From Tibeticola sediminis (GTDB lineage: Bacteria > Pseudomonadota > Gammaproteobacteria > Burkholderiales > Burkholderiaceae_C), in the NCBI RefSeq assembly GCF_003843835.1, contig NZ_RKQL01000001.1:930001-994000 (forward strand): a DNA stretch of 64,000 bases. Reading direction: 5' to 3'. Below, piece after piece: positions 7,404-17,951 of this stretch. Under the pieces are notes generated by a model, which had not been told where the DNA came from, did not search any database, and saw only the letters and a program-made list of their open reading frames with translations. Position numbers and translations under genes: made by a program. Every line of letters starts with the position of its first letter. Position 1 is the stretch's first letter.

Positions 7404-10400
7404 ATGACCGACCTATCCGCCGACTACCAGGCGCTCGCCGCCTACCGACCGAAGCACAAGGTGCGTTTCGTCACCGCTGCGAGCCTGTTCGACGGGCATG
7501 ACGCGGCCATCAACATCATGCGCCGCATTCTGCAGAGCATGGGCGCGGAAGTGATCCACCTCGGCCACAACCGCAGCGTCGACGAGGTGGTGAGCGCGGC
7601 GCTGCAGGAAGACGTGCAGGGAATCGCCGTCAGTTCCTACCAGGGCGGCCATGTCGAGTATTTCAAATACATGGTAGACCTGCTGCGCGCGCGGGGCGGC
7701 GCGCACATCCAGGTGTTCGGCGGCGGCGGCGGCGTCATCGTGCCGAGCGAAATCCGCGAACTCGAAGCCTATGGCGTGACCCGCATCTACAGCCCCGAGG
7801 ACGGCCAGCGCATGGGCCTGGCCGGCATGATCGGCGAGATGGTGATGCGCTGTGACCGCGACCTGAGCGGCTTCGCACCCACTTCGCCCGAAGCCATCGC
7901 CGGCCACACCGAGGCCGCCTGGCGCGCGCTGGCCCAACTCATCACCGCGCTCGAGAATTCCAAGCTTTCTGCGGCGGATGCCAGCGCCATTCGGTCTGTT
8001 GCTGCTACAAAAAAGATACCCGTCTTGGGCATTACGGGCACCGGCGGCGCGGGTAAATCGAGCCTGACCGATGAGCTGATCCGCCGCCTGCGGCTGGACC
8101 AGGACGACGCGCTGCGCATCGCAGTGATCAGCATCGACCCCTCGCGGCGCAAAAGTGGTGGCGCGCTGCTGGGCGACCGCATTCGCATGAACGCGATCGG
8201 CCCGTGGCGGCAGGGCCCGCGGGTGTTCATGCGCAGCCTGGCCACGCGTGAGACGGGCAGCGAGATCAGCCAGGCGCTGCCCGACGTGATTGCGGCGTGC
8301 AAGGCCGCGGGTTTCGACCTCATCATCGTCGAGACCAGCGGCATCGGCCAGGGGGACGCCGCGATCGTGCCGCATGTGGACGTGCCGATGTATGTGATGA
8401 CGCCCGAGTTCGGCGCCGCCAGCCAGCTCGAGAAGATCGACATGCTCGACTTCGCCGAGTTCGTGGCGATCAACAAGTTCGACCGCAAGGGCGCGATGGA
8501 CGCGCTGCGCGACGTGTCCAAACAAGTGCAGCGCAACCGCGAAGCCTGGGGCGTGCCGCTCGAGCAGATGCCGGTGTTCGGCACCATGGCCGCGCGCTTC
8601 AACGACGACGGTGTGACGGCGCTGTACCAGGCGCTGCGCGCGCGTCTGGCGGCCCTGGGCCTGCCGGTGCGCGAAGGGCGGCTTGCGCCGGTGACGGTGC
8701 GACACAGCACCAACCAGACCCCGATCGTGCCCGCGGCGCGCAGCCGTTACCTCGCGGAAATCGCCGAAACGGTGCGCGGCTACAAGCGCCGCGCGCGGGC
8801 GCAGGCGCGGCTCGCGCGCGAGCTGCAACAGCTGCGCGAAACCGCACGCATGCTGCTCGAAGCCGACCCAAACAAAGACGGCAGCGCCAAGCCCGGCGCC
8901 TACGGCACGGTGATGGCGCTGGCCGAAGCGCGCGCCGAGCGGCTCGAACCCGCCTGCGCCAAGCTGCTCGCGCAATGGGATGACCTGCAAAAGGCCTACG
9001 CGGGCGACGAATACGTGGTGAAGATCCGCGACAAGGAAATCCGCACCCGTCTGACGCACACGACGCTGTCGGGCAACAAGATCCGCAAGGTCGCCCTGCC
9101 CCAGTATGAAGACGATGGCGAGCGGCTGCGCTGGCTGATGCTGGAAAACGTGCCGGGCAGCTTCCCCTACACCGCTGGCACGTTTGCGTTCAAACGCGAG
9201 AACGAAGACCCCACGCGCATGTTCGCCGGCGAGGGCGACCCCTTCCGCACGAACCGGCGCTTCAAGCTGCTCTCCGAGGGCATGCCAGCCAAGCGGCTGT
9301 CCACCGCCTTCGACTCGGTCACGCTCTACGGCAACGACCCCGACCGGCGGCCCGACATCTGGGGCAAGATCGGCAACTCGGGCGTGAGCGTGGCCACGCT
9401 CGACGACATGAAGGTGCTGTATTCGGGCTTTGACCTGTGCGACCCGGCGACCTCGGTCAGCATGACCATCAACGGCCCGGCACCGACCATCCTGGCGATG
9501 TTTTTCAACACCGCGATCGACCAGGCGATGGACAAATTCCGCGCCGACAACGGCCGCGAACCGACCGATACCGAAGCGGCCAAGATCAAGGAGTGGGTGC
9601 TGGCCAATGTGCGCGGCACGGTGCAGGCCGACATCTTGAAAGAAGACCAGGGCCAGAACACCTGCATCTTCTCGACCGAGTTCAGCCTCAAGGTCATGGG
9701 CGACATCCAGGCCTATTTCGTGCACCACGACGTGCGCAATTTCTATTCGGTCTCGATCAGCGGCTACCACATCGCCGAAGCCGGCGCGAACCCGATCAGC
9801 CAGCTCGCGTTCACGCTGGCCAATGGCTTTACCTATGTGGAGTCGTACCTGGCGCGCGGCATGCACATCGACGAATTCGCGCCGAACCTGAGCTTTTTCT
9901 TCAGCAACGGCATGGACCCCGAATACACCGTGCTCGGCCGCGTGGCCCGGCGCATCTGGGCCGTGGCGATGAAAGAAAAATACGGCGCCAACGAGCGCAG
10001 CCAAAAGCTCAAATACCACATCCAGACCAGCGGCCGCAGTCTGCACGCGCAGGAGATTCAGTTCAACGACATCCGCACCACGCTGCAGGCGCTGATTGCC
10101 GTCTACGACAACTGCAACAGCCTGCACACCAACGCCTTCGACGAAGCCATCACCACGCCGACCGAAGACAGCGTGCGCCGCGCGATGGCGATCCAGCTCA
10201 TCATCAACCGCGAATGGGGTCTGGCGAAGAACGAAAACCCGAACCAGGGTGCGTTCATCATCGACGAGCTGACCGAACTGGTCGAAGAAGCGGTGCTCGC
10301 CGAATTCGAGCGCATCAGCGAACGTGGCGGTGTGCTGGGCGCGATGGAGACCGGCTACCAGCGCGGCAAGATCCAGGACGAGAGCATGCATTACGAGATG

Positions 10401-10712
10401 CTCAAGCACACCGGCGAACTGCCCATCATCGGCGTCAACACCTTCCGCAATCCGCACGGCGACCCGATCCCGCAGACCCTCGAGCTCGCGCGCAGCACCG
10501 AGGCGGAAAAGCAAAGTCAGCTCGATCGGCTCGAAGACTTTCACCGCCGCCACGCCGCCGAGGCACCCGCAATGCTCGAGCGGCTCAAGCAGGCTGCCAT
10601 GGCGCATGAAAACGTGTTCGAGGTTCTGATGGACGCCGTGCGCTGCTGCTCGCTGGGTCAAATCACCGACGCGCTCTTCGAGGTCGGCGGGCAGTACCGG
10701 CGGAACATGTGA
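7404..10712 (+). CDS. icmF: Fused isobutyryl-CoA mutase (IcmF)
   Basis: A 1102-residue adenosylcobalamin-dependent mutase. Domains in order: B12-binding (residues 18-150; lower-ligand motif with His32 in [10 protein letters not shown]), a MeaI-type G-protein chaperone (Walker [12 protein letters not shown], Lys218; switch region [11 protein letters not shown]), a linker, and the acyl-CoA mutase TIM barrel (from about 560; [31 protein letters not shown]). This order is that of IcmF, not methylmalonyl-CoA mutase. It interconverts isobutyryl- and n-butyryl-CoA, and some members act on pivalyl- or isovaleryl-CoA; the exact substrate is not settled here. It follows ppk2. A pyrimidine-rich run rather than a Shine-Dalgarno precedes the ATG. 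Confidence 0.94.
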   Translation: MTDLSADYQALAAYRPKHKVRFVTAASLFDGHDAAINIMRRILQSMGAEVIHLGHNRSVDEVVSAALQEDVQGIAVSSYQGGHVEYFKYMVDLLRARGGAHIQVFGGGGGVIVPSEIRELEAYGVTRIYSPEDGQRMGLAGMIGEMVMRCDRDLSGFAPTSPEAIAGHTEAAWRALAQLITALENSKLSAADASAIRSVAATKKIPVLGITGTGGAGKSSLTDELIRRLRLDQDDALRIAVISIDPSRRKSGGALLGDRIRMNAIGPWRQGPRVFMRSLATRETGSEISQALPDVIAACKAAGFDLIIVETSGIGQGDAAIVPHVDVPMYVMTPEFGAASQLEKIDMLDFAEFVAINKFDRKGAMDALRDVSKQVQRNREAWGVPLEQMPVFGTMAARFNDDGVTALYQALRARLAALGLPVREGRLAPVTVRHSTNQTPIVPAARSRYLAEIAETVRGYKRRARAQARLARELQQLRETARMLLEADPNKDGSAKPGAYGTVMALAEARAERLEPACAKLLAQWDDLQKAYAGDEYVVKIRDKEIRTRLTHTTLSGNKIRKVALPQYEDDGERLRWLMLENVPGSFPYTAGTFAFKRENEDPTRMFAGEGDPFRTNRRFKLLSEGMPAKRLSTAFDSVTLYGNDPDRRPDIWGKIGNSGVSVATLDDMKVLYSGFDLCDPATSVSMTINGPAPTILAMFFNTAIDQAMDKFRADNGREPTDTEAAKIKEWVLANVRGTVQADILKEDQGQNTCIFSTEFSLKVMGDIQAYFVHHDVRNFYSVSISGYHIAEAGANPISQLAFTLANGFTYVESYLARGMHIDEFAPNLSFFFSNGMDPEYTVLGRVARRIWAVAMKEKYGANERSQKLKYHIQTSGRSLHAQEIQFNDIRTTLQALIAVYDNCNSLHTNAFDEAITTPTEDSVRRAMAIQLIINREWGLAKNENPNQGAFIIDELTELVEEAVLAEFERISERGGVLGAMETGYQRGKIQDESMHYEMLKHTGELPIIGVNTFRNPHGDPIPQTLELARSTEAEKQSQLDRLEDFHRRHAAEAPAMLERLKQAAMAHENVFEVLMDAVRCCSLGQITDALFEVGGQYRRNM

Positions 10713-10798
10713 GGGCCGCATCGGACCGGGATTTTTGAATAAAAACCGGCAGAGGCCAGCGTGTTCCGGTCTTCGTTCGCTCTTAAAACAAGAGCGAT

Positions 10799-10967
10799 TT
10801 AGGGCAACGCTGAATAAGTTCCCGTGATGGCGCGCGCCCGGCCGCGGGATGGGATGCGAGGCGCAAACCGCAGCCATAGCCGAAGCTATGGCGAGGATTT
10901 GCAACGACGCAGACCGCCCGGAGCCGGGATGCGCGACGCGCGGGGGACTTGTTCAGCGTTGCCTTAG
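10799..10967. repeat. Full-length palindromic intergenic repeat (family A), copy 1
   Basis: About 168 bases with imperfect terminal inverted repeats: left end TTAGGGCAACGCTGAATAAG, right end GGACTTGTTCAGCGTTGCCTT. A central hairpin, AGCCATAGC-CGAA-GCTATGGC, sits in a conserved core GCGCAAACCGC...GAGGATTTGCAACG. Close copies lie at 27347 and 33059, with shorter forms elsewhere. No coding capacity is evident. The right end supplies the TAA stop of the following VOC gene on the minus strand. Confidence 0.9.
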
Positions 10968-11515
10968 GGCTGCGAGGGCACGCCCTCGAATTCCAGCGCA
11001 TGCATCCAGGCGGCATGGCGCGGGGCGCGGCGGGTTTGCGCCCACTCGTTGAGCATGTCCCATTTCACGGCAGCGGCACGGGCGAGCTGCTCCGGCGTGC
11101 CGGTGTTTGCCGCAAGCTCGAGACGGTGGCCGTTGGGGTCGAAGAAATAAATCGACTGGAACAGCGTGTGGTCGGTCGGGCCTACCACCTCGATCCCGGC
11201 GGCTTCCAGGCGCGCCTTGGTGTCGATCAGCGTCTGCACGCTGTCGACCTCGAACGCGATGTGCTGCACCCAGGCGGGAGTGTTCGGGTCGCGGCCCATC
11301 TCGGGCGAGTTTGGCAGTTCGAAGAAGGCGAGCACATTGCCGTTGCCAGCATCGAGAAAGATGTGCATGTAGGGATCGGGTGCTTTGGTCGAGGGCACAT
11401 GGTCCTCGGCAAAGGCCAGGATGAAGTCCATGTTCAGGTGGCGCTGGTACCACTCGACGGTTTCTTTCGCGTCCTTGCAGCGGTAGGCGACGTGGTGGAT
11501 TTGGCGGATCTTCAT
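10964..11515 (-). CDS. VOC-family (glyoxalase/extradiol dioxygenase-fold) protein
   Basis: A 183-residue vicinal-oxygen-chelate protein. Candidate metal ligands are the His in RQIHHVAYR, the His in VQHIAFEVD and the Glu in GHRLELAAN. It starts behind GGAGA and is the last gene of a three-gene set with a DUF2783 protein and an FAD hydroxylase. That context suggests ring cleavage or another step on a hydroxylated aromatic, but no substrate can be named. Its TAA stop lies inside the conserved end of a palindromic repeat, so its C-terminus may have been reset by the repeat. Confidence 0.82.
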   Translation of the reverse strand: MKIRQIHHVAYRCKDAKETVEWYQRHLNMDFILAFAEDHVPSTKAPDPYMHIFLDAGNGNVLAFFELPNSPEMGRDPNTPAWVQHIAFEVDSVQTLIDTKARLEAAGIEVVGPTDHTLFQSIYFFDPNGHRLELAANTGTPEQLARAAAVKWDMLNEWAQTRRAPRHAAWMHALEFEGVPSQP

Positions 11516-11529
11516 GGCAGTCTCCGGGA

Positions 11530-11787
11530 TCAGGGTTGGGTGGCGCGCGCGGGCGCGTCGGCCTCGGCGCTCTCGCGCGCCAGGCGCAAGGCCTCGCGCA
11601 GCACGCGCAGGTCGCCGATGTGGTTGGCCAGCAGCAGGATGAGCCGGGCATTGAGCGCTTCGCTCTGCGCATCGGACAGGCCCCGGTGCGCCTCGATCAG
11701 CGCCTCGTAGAAGTCGTCGCCCGATGTGTAAGCGCGAAAGTCGCGCCGGCCGAGTTCGGCAAAGTTGGGTTGGGTGTTGAGCGGCAT
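11530..11787 (-). CDS. Small DUF2783-like protein
   Basis: An 85-residue soluble helical protein with no signal peptide or membrane segment. It resembles the DUF2783 family, whose members sit next to flavin-dependent aromatic hydroxylases in Burkholderiales. Here it lies 24 bases after the hydroxylase gene and 14 bases before the VOC gene, with GGAAAGGAAACGGCC upstream of its ATG. No catalytic residues are evident; a partner or stability role for the hydroxylase is a guess. Confidence 0.65.
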   Translation of the reverse strand: MPLNTQPNFAELGRRDFRAYTSGDDFYEALIEAHRGLSDAQSEALNARLILLLANHIGDLRVLREALRLARESAEADAPARATQP

Positions 11788-11811
11788 GGCCGTTTCCTTT
11801 CCTGCAGCGGT

Positions 11812-13482
11812 TCAGAGGACGGGCGTCGCCGCCGTTGCGCGCGCCAGCGCACGCTGCACCGCGGCCGCGTCGAAGACCCGCCAGCGTGCAGCCACATGCT
11901 GATCGGGACGCACCAGATAGACCGCGCCCGCCTCGGCGTCGTAGCGGCGCGCGGCCAGCCCTTCGATGTCAGCGACGACGCGTAGGCCCTCGACCGCGCC
12001 GCCCTCGGGCGTGAGGATCAGCGGCTCGACCGCGATGGCGCCGAGGCGCAAGCGGCGCAGCGCGGCCATCGTGGCGGCGTCGAGGTCTTCGAGACGCAGC
12101 GCAAACACGAGCAAGACGAAACGGTTGCCGACCTGATCGAGCAGCCAGCCGGGCTCGGCGCCGATGCCGATCGGTGCGTCGTCCATCGGCGCGCCCGGCA
12201 CCATGTCGCCGGCGAACGCATCCGTGTCGGGCGTGTTGAGCGCCGATGCGGTCAGAAACGAGGGCACCGACAACCGCCCGGAGTTGACCAGCCGCCGCGC
12301 GAACGGGTGGTGCCGCGCGAGCGCGAGCGTGGCGTCGCGGAAGACCCGGCTCACATGGCTTTTCGGGGTAATGAAGTCGGTCGAGCGCGTGGAATTGAGG
12401 ATGTTTTCGTCCGCAGCAAAGGCGCGGTCGGCGCTGTAGCTGTCGAGCAGCGCTTGCGGCGCGCGGCCTTCGATCACGAGTTGCAGCTTCCACATCAGGT
12501 CATCGACGTCCTGAATGCCGGAATTGGCGCCGCGCGCCCCAAAGGGCGAGACCTGGTGCGCCGCGTCACCCACGAACAGCACATGGCCGTGGCGAAACTC
12601 CTTCATCCGCCGGCATTGGAAGGTGTAGACGCTGACCCATTCCAGCTCGAAGGGCCGCGCGTCGCCCAGCATCGCTCGGATGCGCGGGATCACGCGCTCG
12701 GGCTTTTTTTCTTCTTCGGGATCGGCCTGCCAGCCCAGCTGAAAATCGATGCGCCAGACGTTGTCGGCCTGCTTGTGCAGCAGCACGCTCTGCCCCGGAT
12801 GGAAGGGCGGATCGAACCAGAACCAGCGCTCGGCCGGGAAGTCGGCCTGCATGACCACGTCGGCGATCAGGAAGCGGTCCTGGAACACCTTGCCCTCGAT
12901 GTCGAGGCCGAGCATGCGGCGGATGGGGCTGCGCGCGCCGTCGGCGGCGATGAGCCAGTCGGCCTCGATCTCGAACGGCCCGTCGGGCGTCTCGACCGTG
13001 AGTCGCACATGGTCCTCCTGCGGCTGCACGCCCACCACGCGGTACTTCCAGCGCAGATCCACGCCGAGCTCGAGCGCGCGCGCAATCAGCGTTTCCTCGA
13101 GGTGATACTGCTGCAAATTGATCATGCCCGGGCGCTTGTGGCCGGGCTCGGGCACGAGGTCGAAGCGATAGACCTCCTCTTCGCGCAGGAAGGTGCGGCC
13201 GACGTTCCAGCTAACCCCTCGGGCGCACAGCGGATCACCCACGCCCAGCCGGTCGAGGATTTCCAGCGTCCGCTTGGCGTAACACACCGCGCGCGAGCCC
13301 ACCGACACCGTCTCGTCCTCGTCGAACACCAGCACCGGCAGTCCTTTGAGCCGCGCATCCACCGCGGCGCTCAGACCCACCGGCCCCGCCCCCACGACGA
13401 TCAACGGCCGCCGCTGCGGCGCGCCCGCCTGCAGGTCGGCAGGGGCGCGGTAGGGATACTGCGGGTACACATAGGTGCCCAT
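11812..13482 (-). CDS. FAD-dependent aromatic monooxygenase (MhpA/PobA-like)
   Basis: A 556-residue flavoprotein hydroxylase of the PHBH fold. It shows the dinucleotide motif VVGAGPVGLSAAVDARLKG near residue 30, the DG motif LIAADGARSPIRR, and the GD motif LFVGDAAHQVSPFGARGANS. A thioredoxin-like C-terminal region follows, as in MhpA-type enzymes. It should use NAD(P)H and O2 to hydroxylate a phenolic substrate, here unknown. The ATG at 13482 is set by GAGGAG just upstream. It leads a hydroxylase-DUF2783-VOC operon. A palindrome 60 bases upstream may be its operator. Confidence 0.9.
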   Translation of the reverse strand: MGTYVYPQYPYRAPADLQAGAPQRRPLIVVGAGPVGLSAAVDARLKGLPVLVFDEDETVSVGSRAVCYAKRTLEILDRLGVGDPLCARGVSWNVGRTFLREEEVYRFDLVPEPGHKRPGMINLQQYHLEETLIARALELGVDLRWKYRVVGVQPQEDHVRLTVETPDGPFEIEADWLIAADGARSPIRRMLGLDIEGKVFQDRFLIADVVMQADFPAERWFWFDPPFHPGQSVLLHKQADNVWRIDFQLGWQADPEEEKKPERVIPRIRAMLGDARPFELEWVSVYTFQCRRMKEFRHGHVLFVGDAAHQVSPFGARGANSGIQDVDDLMWKLQLVIEGRAPQALLDSYSADRAFAADENILNSTRSTDFITPKSHVSRVFRDATLALARHHPFARRLVNSGRLSVPSFLTASALNTPDTDAFAGDMVPGAPMDDAPIGIGAEPGWLLDQVGNRFVLLVFALRLEDLDAATMAALRRLRLGAIAVEPLILTPEGGAVEGLRVVADIEGLAARRYDAEAGAVYLVRPDQHVAARWRVFDAAAVQRALARATAATPVL

Positions 13483-13542
13483 ATTGATCGGTCTCCTCGG
13501 GCGCGCGCACCCCCCGCGAACGGGGCTCAAAATCGCGCATTG

Positions 13543-13556
13543 GTAAATTGATTTAC
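13543..13556. promoter_or_regulatory. Palindrome GTAAAT-TG-ATTTAC, candidate operator
   Basis: A perfect 6+2+6 inverted repeat lies 61 bases upstream of the hydroxylase gene, in the gap shared with the divergent ubiA-like gene. It is AT-rich against a GC-rich background, as expected of a TetR- or MarR-type operator. No matching regulator gene is adjacent. Confidence 0.4.
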
Positions 13557-13667
13557 GGATGCGTAATCTTAGCAGCCACTCGCCTCGCGTGTCATCCGGC
13601 GTGTCTTCGGGCAACTTTGCCGAGTCGGTGGGCACAATGCGAATGCCCACTTCGAAGGAACCCTGCC

Positions 13668-14594
13668 TTGTCCCCCACCCCACTCGACCTGAAACTCATC
13701 TGGCGCATGACGCGCCCCGGCTTTCTCATCGTCACTGCGGCGGGTTGCGTGCTCGGCATCGCCTTGGCCGCCGCGTGTGGATGCGGCATTTCCTGGGGCC
13801 GCGCCGCTGCGACGATCGGCCTTGCGGTGCTCGCGCATGCGGCGGCCAACGTGCTCAATGATTTCGAAGACGGTCGCAGCGGCGCGGATGCGGCCAACAC
13901 GGCCGGACTGTTCCCGTTCACCGGCGGCTCGCGCTTGATTCAAAACGGCGTCGTCACGCTGGACGACACGCGGCAGGTCGCGCTCGCGCTGTTCGGGCTC
14001 GTGATTCCCGCCGGGGTGCTGCTCGCCGTGCTCAGTGGCGGTGTCGTCTTCAGCATCGGGCTCGCCGGGTTGTTTCTGGCCTGGGCCTACTCGTCGCCGC
14101 CGCTGTCGCTGATGCGCCGCGGCCTCGGTGAACTGGCCGTTGCAGCCGCCTGGTGGTTGGTGGTTTTGGGCGCCTACGCGGTGCAAAGAGGCACGGTTTC
14201 CGTGGTGGCTGCGGCCACCGCGTCGAGCTTTGCAGGGCTGATCGCAAACATCCTGCTGATCAACGGCATCCCCGATGCCGCCGCCGACGCCCAGGTCGGC
14301 AAGCGCACACTGGCGGTGCGGCTTGGGCCCCAAGGCAGCGCGCTGGCATACACCGCACTGGCCAGCGCGTCTTATGCGCTCTTGGCCGTCGGTGTCGCGT
14401 TCGACCTCCAGCCGCCGACCGCCATTTGGGGGCTGCTTTCGGCACCGCTGTCGGCTTCTGCGGCGGTCTACCTGTGGCGACATACCACAACGCCGCAAGC
14501 GCTGCGGCCCGCGATCATCTACACGATCGCCGCGGCGGTGCTGCACGCGCTGGCGATGTCGGTGTCGCTGGCCCTGGCGGCGCGCGCGCTTTAG
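13668..14594 (+). CDS. UbiA-family prenyltransferase
   Basis: A 308-residue integral membrane protein with about nine hydrophobic segments. The two Asp-rich prenyl-diphosphate sites are NVLNDFEDGRSGAD and GIPDAAADAQVGKRTLAVR. The proportions resemble 1,4-dihydroxynaphthoate prenyltransferases (MenA) more than UbiA itself, but the aromatic acceptor is unknown. The TTG at 13668 follows GAAGGA at good spacing and is preferred to the ATG at 13707. Its TAG stop is contributed by the end of a short palindromic repeat. Confidence 0.82.
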   Translation: MSPTPLDLKLIWRMTRPGFLIVTAAGCVLGIALAAACGCGISWGRAAATIGLAVLAHAAANVLNDFEDGRSGADAANTAGLFPFTGGSRLIQNGVVTLDDTRQVALALFGLVIPAGVLLAVLSGGVVFSIGLAGLFLAWAYSSPPLSLMRRGLGELAVAAAWWLVVLGAYAVQRGTVSVVAAATASSFAGLIANILLINGIPDAAADAQVGKRTLAVRLGPQGSALAYTALASASYALLAVGVAFDLQPPTAIWGLLSAPLSASAAVYLWRHTTTPQALRPAIIYTIAAAVLHALAMSVSLALAARAL

Positions 14595-14654
14595 GGCAAC
14601 GCTCAACAAGTCCCTCGCGCGCGCCATCACGGGAACTTGTTCAGCATTGCCTTT
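14591..14654. repeat. Short family A repeat (ends only)
   Basis: About 62 bases consisting of just the two repeat ends, TTAGGGCAACGCTCAACAAG and GGAACTTGTTCAGCATTGCC, with a short middle. It lacks the central core and looks like an internal deletion derivative that folds as one hairpin. Its TAG is the stop codon of the ubiA-like gene. Confidence 0.8.
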
Positions 14655-14803
14655 GTTGTCAATGCGGCGTCAAGTTCGGCGCGCATGATGGTGTTCATAC
14701 AACCGCGGATGCGCATGGGGTTTTCGCGCGGCCACGGCCAGAAGTTGATAATTCGGTACCGATTGTTCTAACGGCGAGCGCCTGACGCTCGAGCGAATTT
14801 GCC

Positions 14804-16063
14804 ATGAAGCGTGTCGATGATTTCCGTCTCCAACTGGGTTCCCATGAGTTGGTTCCCATCGTCGTGGGCGGCATGGGTGTCGACATTTCAACGGCCGAGC
14901 TGGCCCTCGAAGCCGCGCGCCTCGGCGGCATCGGACATATTTCGGATGCCCTGATCACCGACGTCGCCGACCGGCGCTTCGACACCAGCTTCGTCAAGGA
15001 AAAGACCAAGTTCTACAAGCTCAACATCGACAATGCCGACAAGTCGAGCGTGAAGTTCGACCTGGGCCATGTGGCCGAAGCCACGCGCTTGCACGTGGGC
15101 CGCACGATGGAAGCCAAACGGGGCTCGGGCCTGATCTTCGTGAACTGCATGGAAAAGCTCACGATGAACGGGCCGGCCGAGACGCTGCGCGTGCGGCTCG
15201 CATCCGCGCTCGACGCCGGGATCGACGGCATCACGCTGAGCGCCGGCCTGCACCTGGGTTCGTTCTCGCTGATTGCCGACCATCCGCGTTTTCGCGACGC
15301 CAAGCTCGGCATCATCGTGTCCTCGTTGCGCGCGCTGCAGTTGTTCATCCGCAAGAACGCCCGGCTCGAGCGCCTGCCCGATTACGTCGTGGTCGAAGGG
15401 CCGCTCGCCGGCGGGCATCTGGGCTTTGGGCTCGACTGGGCGCAATACGATTTGCGCACCATCGTGCGCGAGATCGCCGCTTGGCTCGAGCAAGAGCAGC
15501 TCGACATTCCCTTGATCGCCGCGGGCGGCATCTTCACCGGCACCGACGCCGTCTCATTCCTGGAAGACGGGGCTCGGGCGGTGCAGGTGGCCACCCGCTT
15601 TACGGTCACGCACGAGTGCGGCCTGCCCGACGACGTGAAGCAGGAATATTTCCGCGCCAATGAGGAAGACATCGAGGTCAACACGATCTCCCCGACCGGC
15701 TACCCGATGCGCATGCTCAAGAGCTCGCCGGCGATCGGCTCGGGCATCCGCCCCGGCTGCGAATCCTACGGTTACCTGCTCGACGCCAAGGGCCAGTGCG
15801 CCTACATCGACGCCTACAACCGCGAAGTGGCGCTGCACCCTGGCTCACGCGACATCCATGTCTGGGACAAGACGTGTTTGTGCACCCACATGCGCAACTT
15901 CAAGTGCTGGACCTGCGGCCACTACACCTACCGGCTCAAAGACACCTCGCACCGTCTCACCGACGGCAGCTATCAGTTGCTGACGGCCGAGCATGTGTTC
16001 CGCGACTACCAGTTCAGCACCGACCACCGCATCGCGCTGCCCGAGGTGCTCGAGGAAGCCTGA
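14804..16063 (+). CDS. Nitronate monooxygenase-family flavoprotein with Cys-rich tail
   Basis: A 419-residue TIM-barrel flavoprotein of the nitronate monooxygenase (2-nitropropane dioxygenase) superfamily. It has VVGGMGVDISTAELALEAAR at the N-terminus, GPLAGGHLGFG in mid-protein and the FMN-phosphate motif IAAGGIFTGTDAVSFLEDGA. It carries about 80 extra C-terminal residues with clustered cysteines (CLCTHMRNFKCWTCGHY), suggesting a bound metal or Fe-S centre absent from classical enzymes. Substrate unknown; relatives act on nitronates or enoyl thioesters. It stands alone downstream of a repeat and ends before the convergent msrQ. Confidence 0.8.
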   Translation: MKRVDDFRLQLGSHELVPIVVGGMGVDISTAELALEAARLGGIGHISDALITDVADRRFDTSFVKEKTKFYKLNIDNADKSSVKFDLGHVAEATRLHVGRTMEAKRGSGLIFVNCMEKLTMNGPAETLRVRLASALDAGIDGITLSAGLHLGSFSLIADHPRFRDAKLGIIVSSLRALQLFIRKNARLERLPDYVVVEGPLAGGHLGFGLDWAQYDLRTIVREIAAWLEQEQLDIPLIAAGGIFTGTDAVSFLEDGARAVQVATRFTVTHECGLPDDVKQEYFRANEEDIEVNTISPTGYPMRMLKSSPAIGSGIRPGCESYGYLLDAKGQCAYIDAYNREVALHPGSRDIHVWDKTCLCTHMRNFKCWTCGHYTYRLKDTSHRLTDGSYQLLTAEHVFRDYQFSTDHRIALPEVLEEA

Positions 16064-16098
16064 CGTCACACACTGCGACGCTTCTTTTTTGAGAGCAC

Positions 16099-16737
16099 TC
16101 AGTGACCCGTCGACGCCGGCAGAACCGCGTTTTTCTTGAAAAAATGGAGGCTGCGCTCGGCCAGCAGCAGCGCCACCAGCGCGGCGTACACCGCGACCTC
16201 GGCATCATCGTTCTTGCCCGCGCGCATCCAGAAAAAATGCAGCAGCGCCAGGCCCGCCACCGCATACACGAGCCGGTGCAGCCGCTGCCACCGGCGCGCG
16301 CCGAGCGCGCGGATCGCCCGGTTGAATGAAGTCGCGGCCAGCGGCACGAGCAGCACGAAGGCCGTGAACCCGACGAGGATGAAGGGACGCTTGGCGATGT
16401 CGCGCACCATGTCGGCCCACTCGAAGCCTTGATCCAGCCAGGCCCAGGCCAGCGCGTGCAGCACGGCGTAGAAGAAGGTGTAGAGCCCCAGCATGCGCCG
16501 AAAACGCGCCAGCGCGGGCTGCTGCAGCCCACGACGCAGCGGCGAAATCGCCAGCGTCACGCACAGGAGCCGCAGCGTCCAGTCGCCCGTGCCACGCAAC
16601 AGACTCTCGGCCGGATTGGCGCCCAGCCGATCGGTTGCAGCGGCGCCGATGAGCCACACCGCGGGCACAGCGGCGCACACGAACACCGCCACTTTTGCCC
16701 AGGGCGAGAGCAGCCCGCGTGCGCGCGTGCGTGGCAT
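16099..16737 (-). CDS. msrQ: MsrQ, heme-binding membrane subunit of methionine sulfoxide reductase
   Basis: A 212-residue inner-membrane protein with about six helices and conserved histidines (FYAVLHALAW, LHRLVYAVAGLALLHFFW) that bind heme b. MsrQ passes quinol-derived electrons to periplasmic MsrP, which repairs oxidised methionine in envelope proteins. It starts 8 bases after the msrP stop, so they form the usual two-gene operon. Confidence 0.93.
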   Translation of the reverse strand: MPRTRARGLLSPWAKVAVFVCAAVPAVWLIGAAATDRLGANPAESLLRGTGDWTLRLLCVTLAISPLRRGLQQPALARFRRMLGLYTFFYAVLHALAWAWLDQGFEWADMVRDIAKRPFILVGFTAFVLLVPLAATSFNRAIRALGARRWQRLHRLVYAVAGLALLHFFWMRAGKNDDAEVAVYAALVALLLAERSLHFFKKNAVLPASTGH

Positions 16738-16745
16738 GGGCCGCG

Positions 16746-17756
<1,011 letters not shown>

Positions 17757-17817
17757 GAGAAGCCTCCGGTGGGGATGCACATTTGTCGGGGTTCCATGCG
17801 AATTCTTTCAGGCTAGG

Positions 17818-17860
17818 CAAAAACAAAAACACCGTGGCGGAATGCCCCCACGGCGTGTGA
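17818..17860 (-). terminator. Rho-independent terminator downstream of ccsA
   Basis: On the minus strand a stem ACACGCCGTGG/CCACGGTGT with a loop of about ten bases is followed by TTTTTGTTTTT. It lies 90 bases after the ccsA stop and 60 bases before msrP, so it closes the resB-ccsA transcript. Confidence 0.75.
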
Positions 17861-17893
17861 TCTCGCAACAGCCCCGCCGACCGCGCCCGAGTC

Positions 17894-17951
17894 AGAGGCT
17901 GAGAGGGAATTGGGCGTGCCCGTAGGGGCGCCCAATCCCCTCTCAGCCTCT
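17894..17951. terminator. Long GC-rich hairpin at the ccsA stop codon
   Basis: Two 23-base arms (17894-17916 and 17929-17951, 22 of 23 paired) flank a 12-base loop. The outer arm AGAGGCTGAGAGGG ends exactly at the ccsA stop codon. There is no T-run, so it may stabilise the mRNA 3' end or help termination at the U-rich hairpin 35 bases downstream. Confidence 0.6.

Noticed and set aside
7413..10904. A 1163-codon open frame on the minus strand opposite icmF
   Set aside because: It mirrors icmF, is rich in His, Arg and Val as expected from an antisense frame of GC-rich DNA, and has no recognisable domain.
10799..10967. CRISPR-like or IS-derived origin for the repeats
   Set aside because: No regular repeat-spacer pattern and no transposase reading frame; the copies are dispersed single palindromic units.
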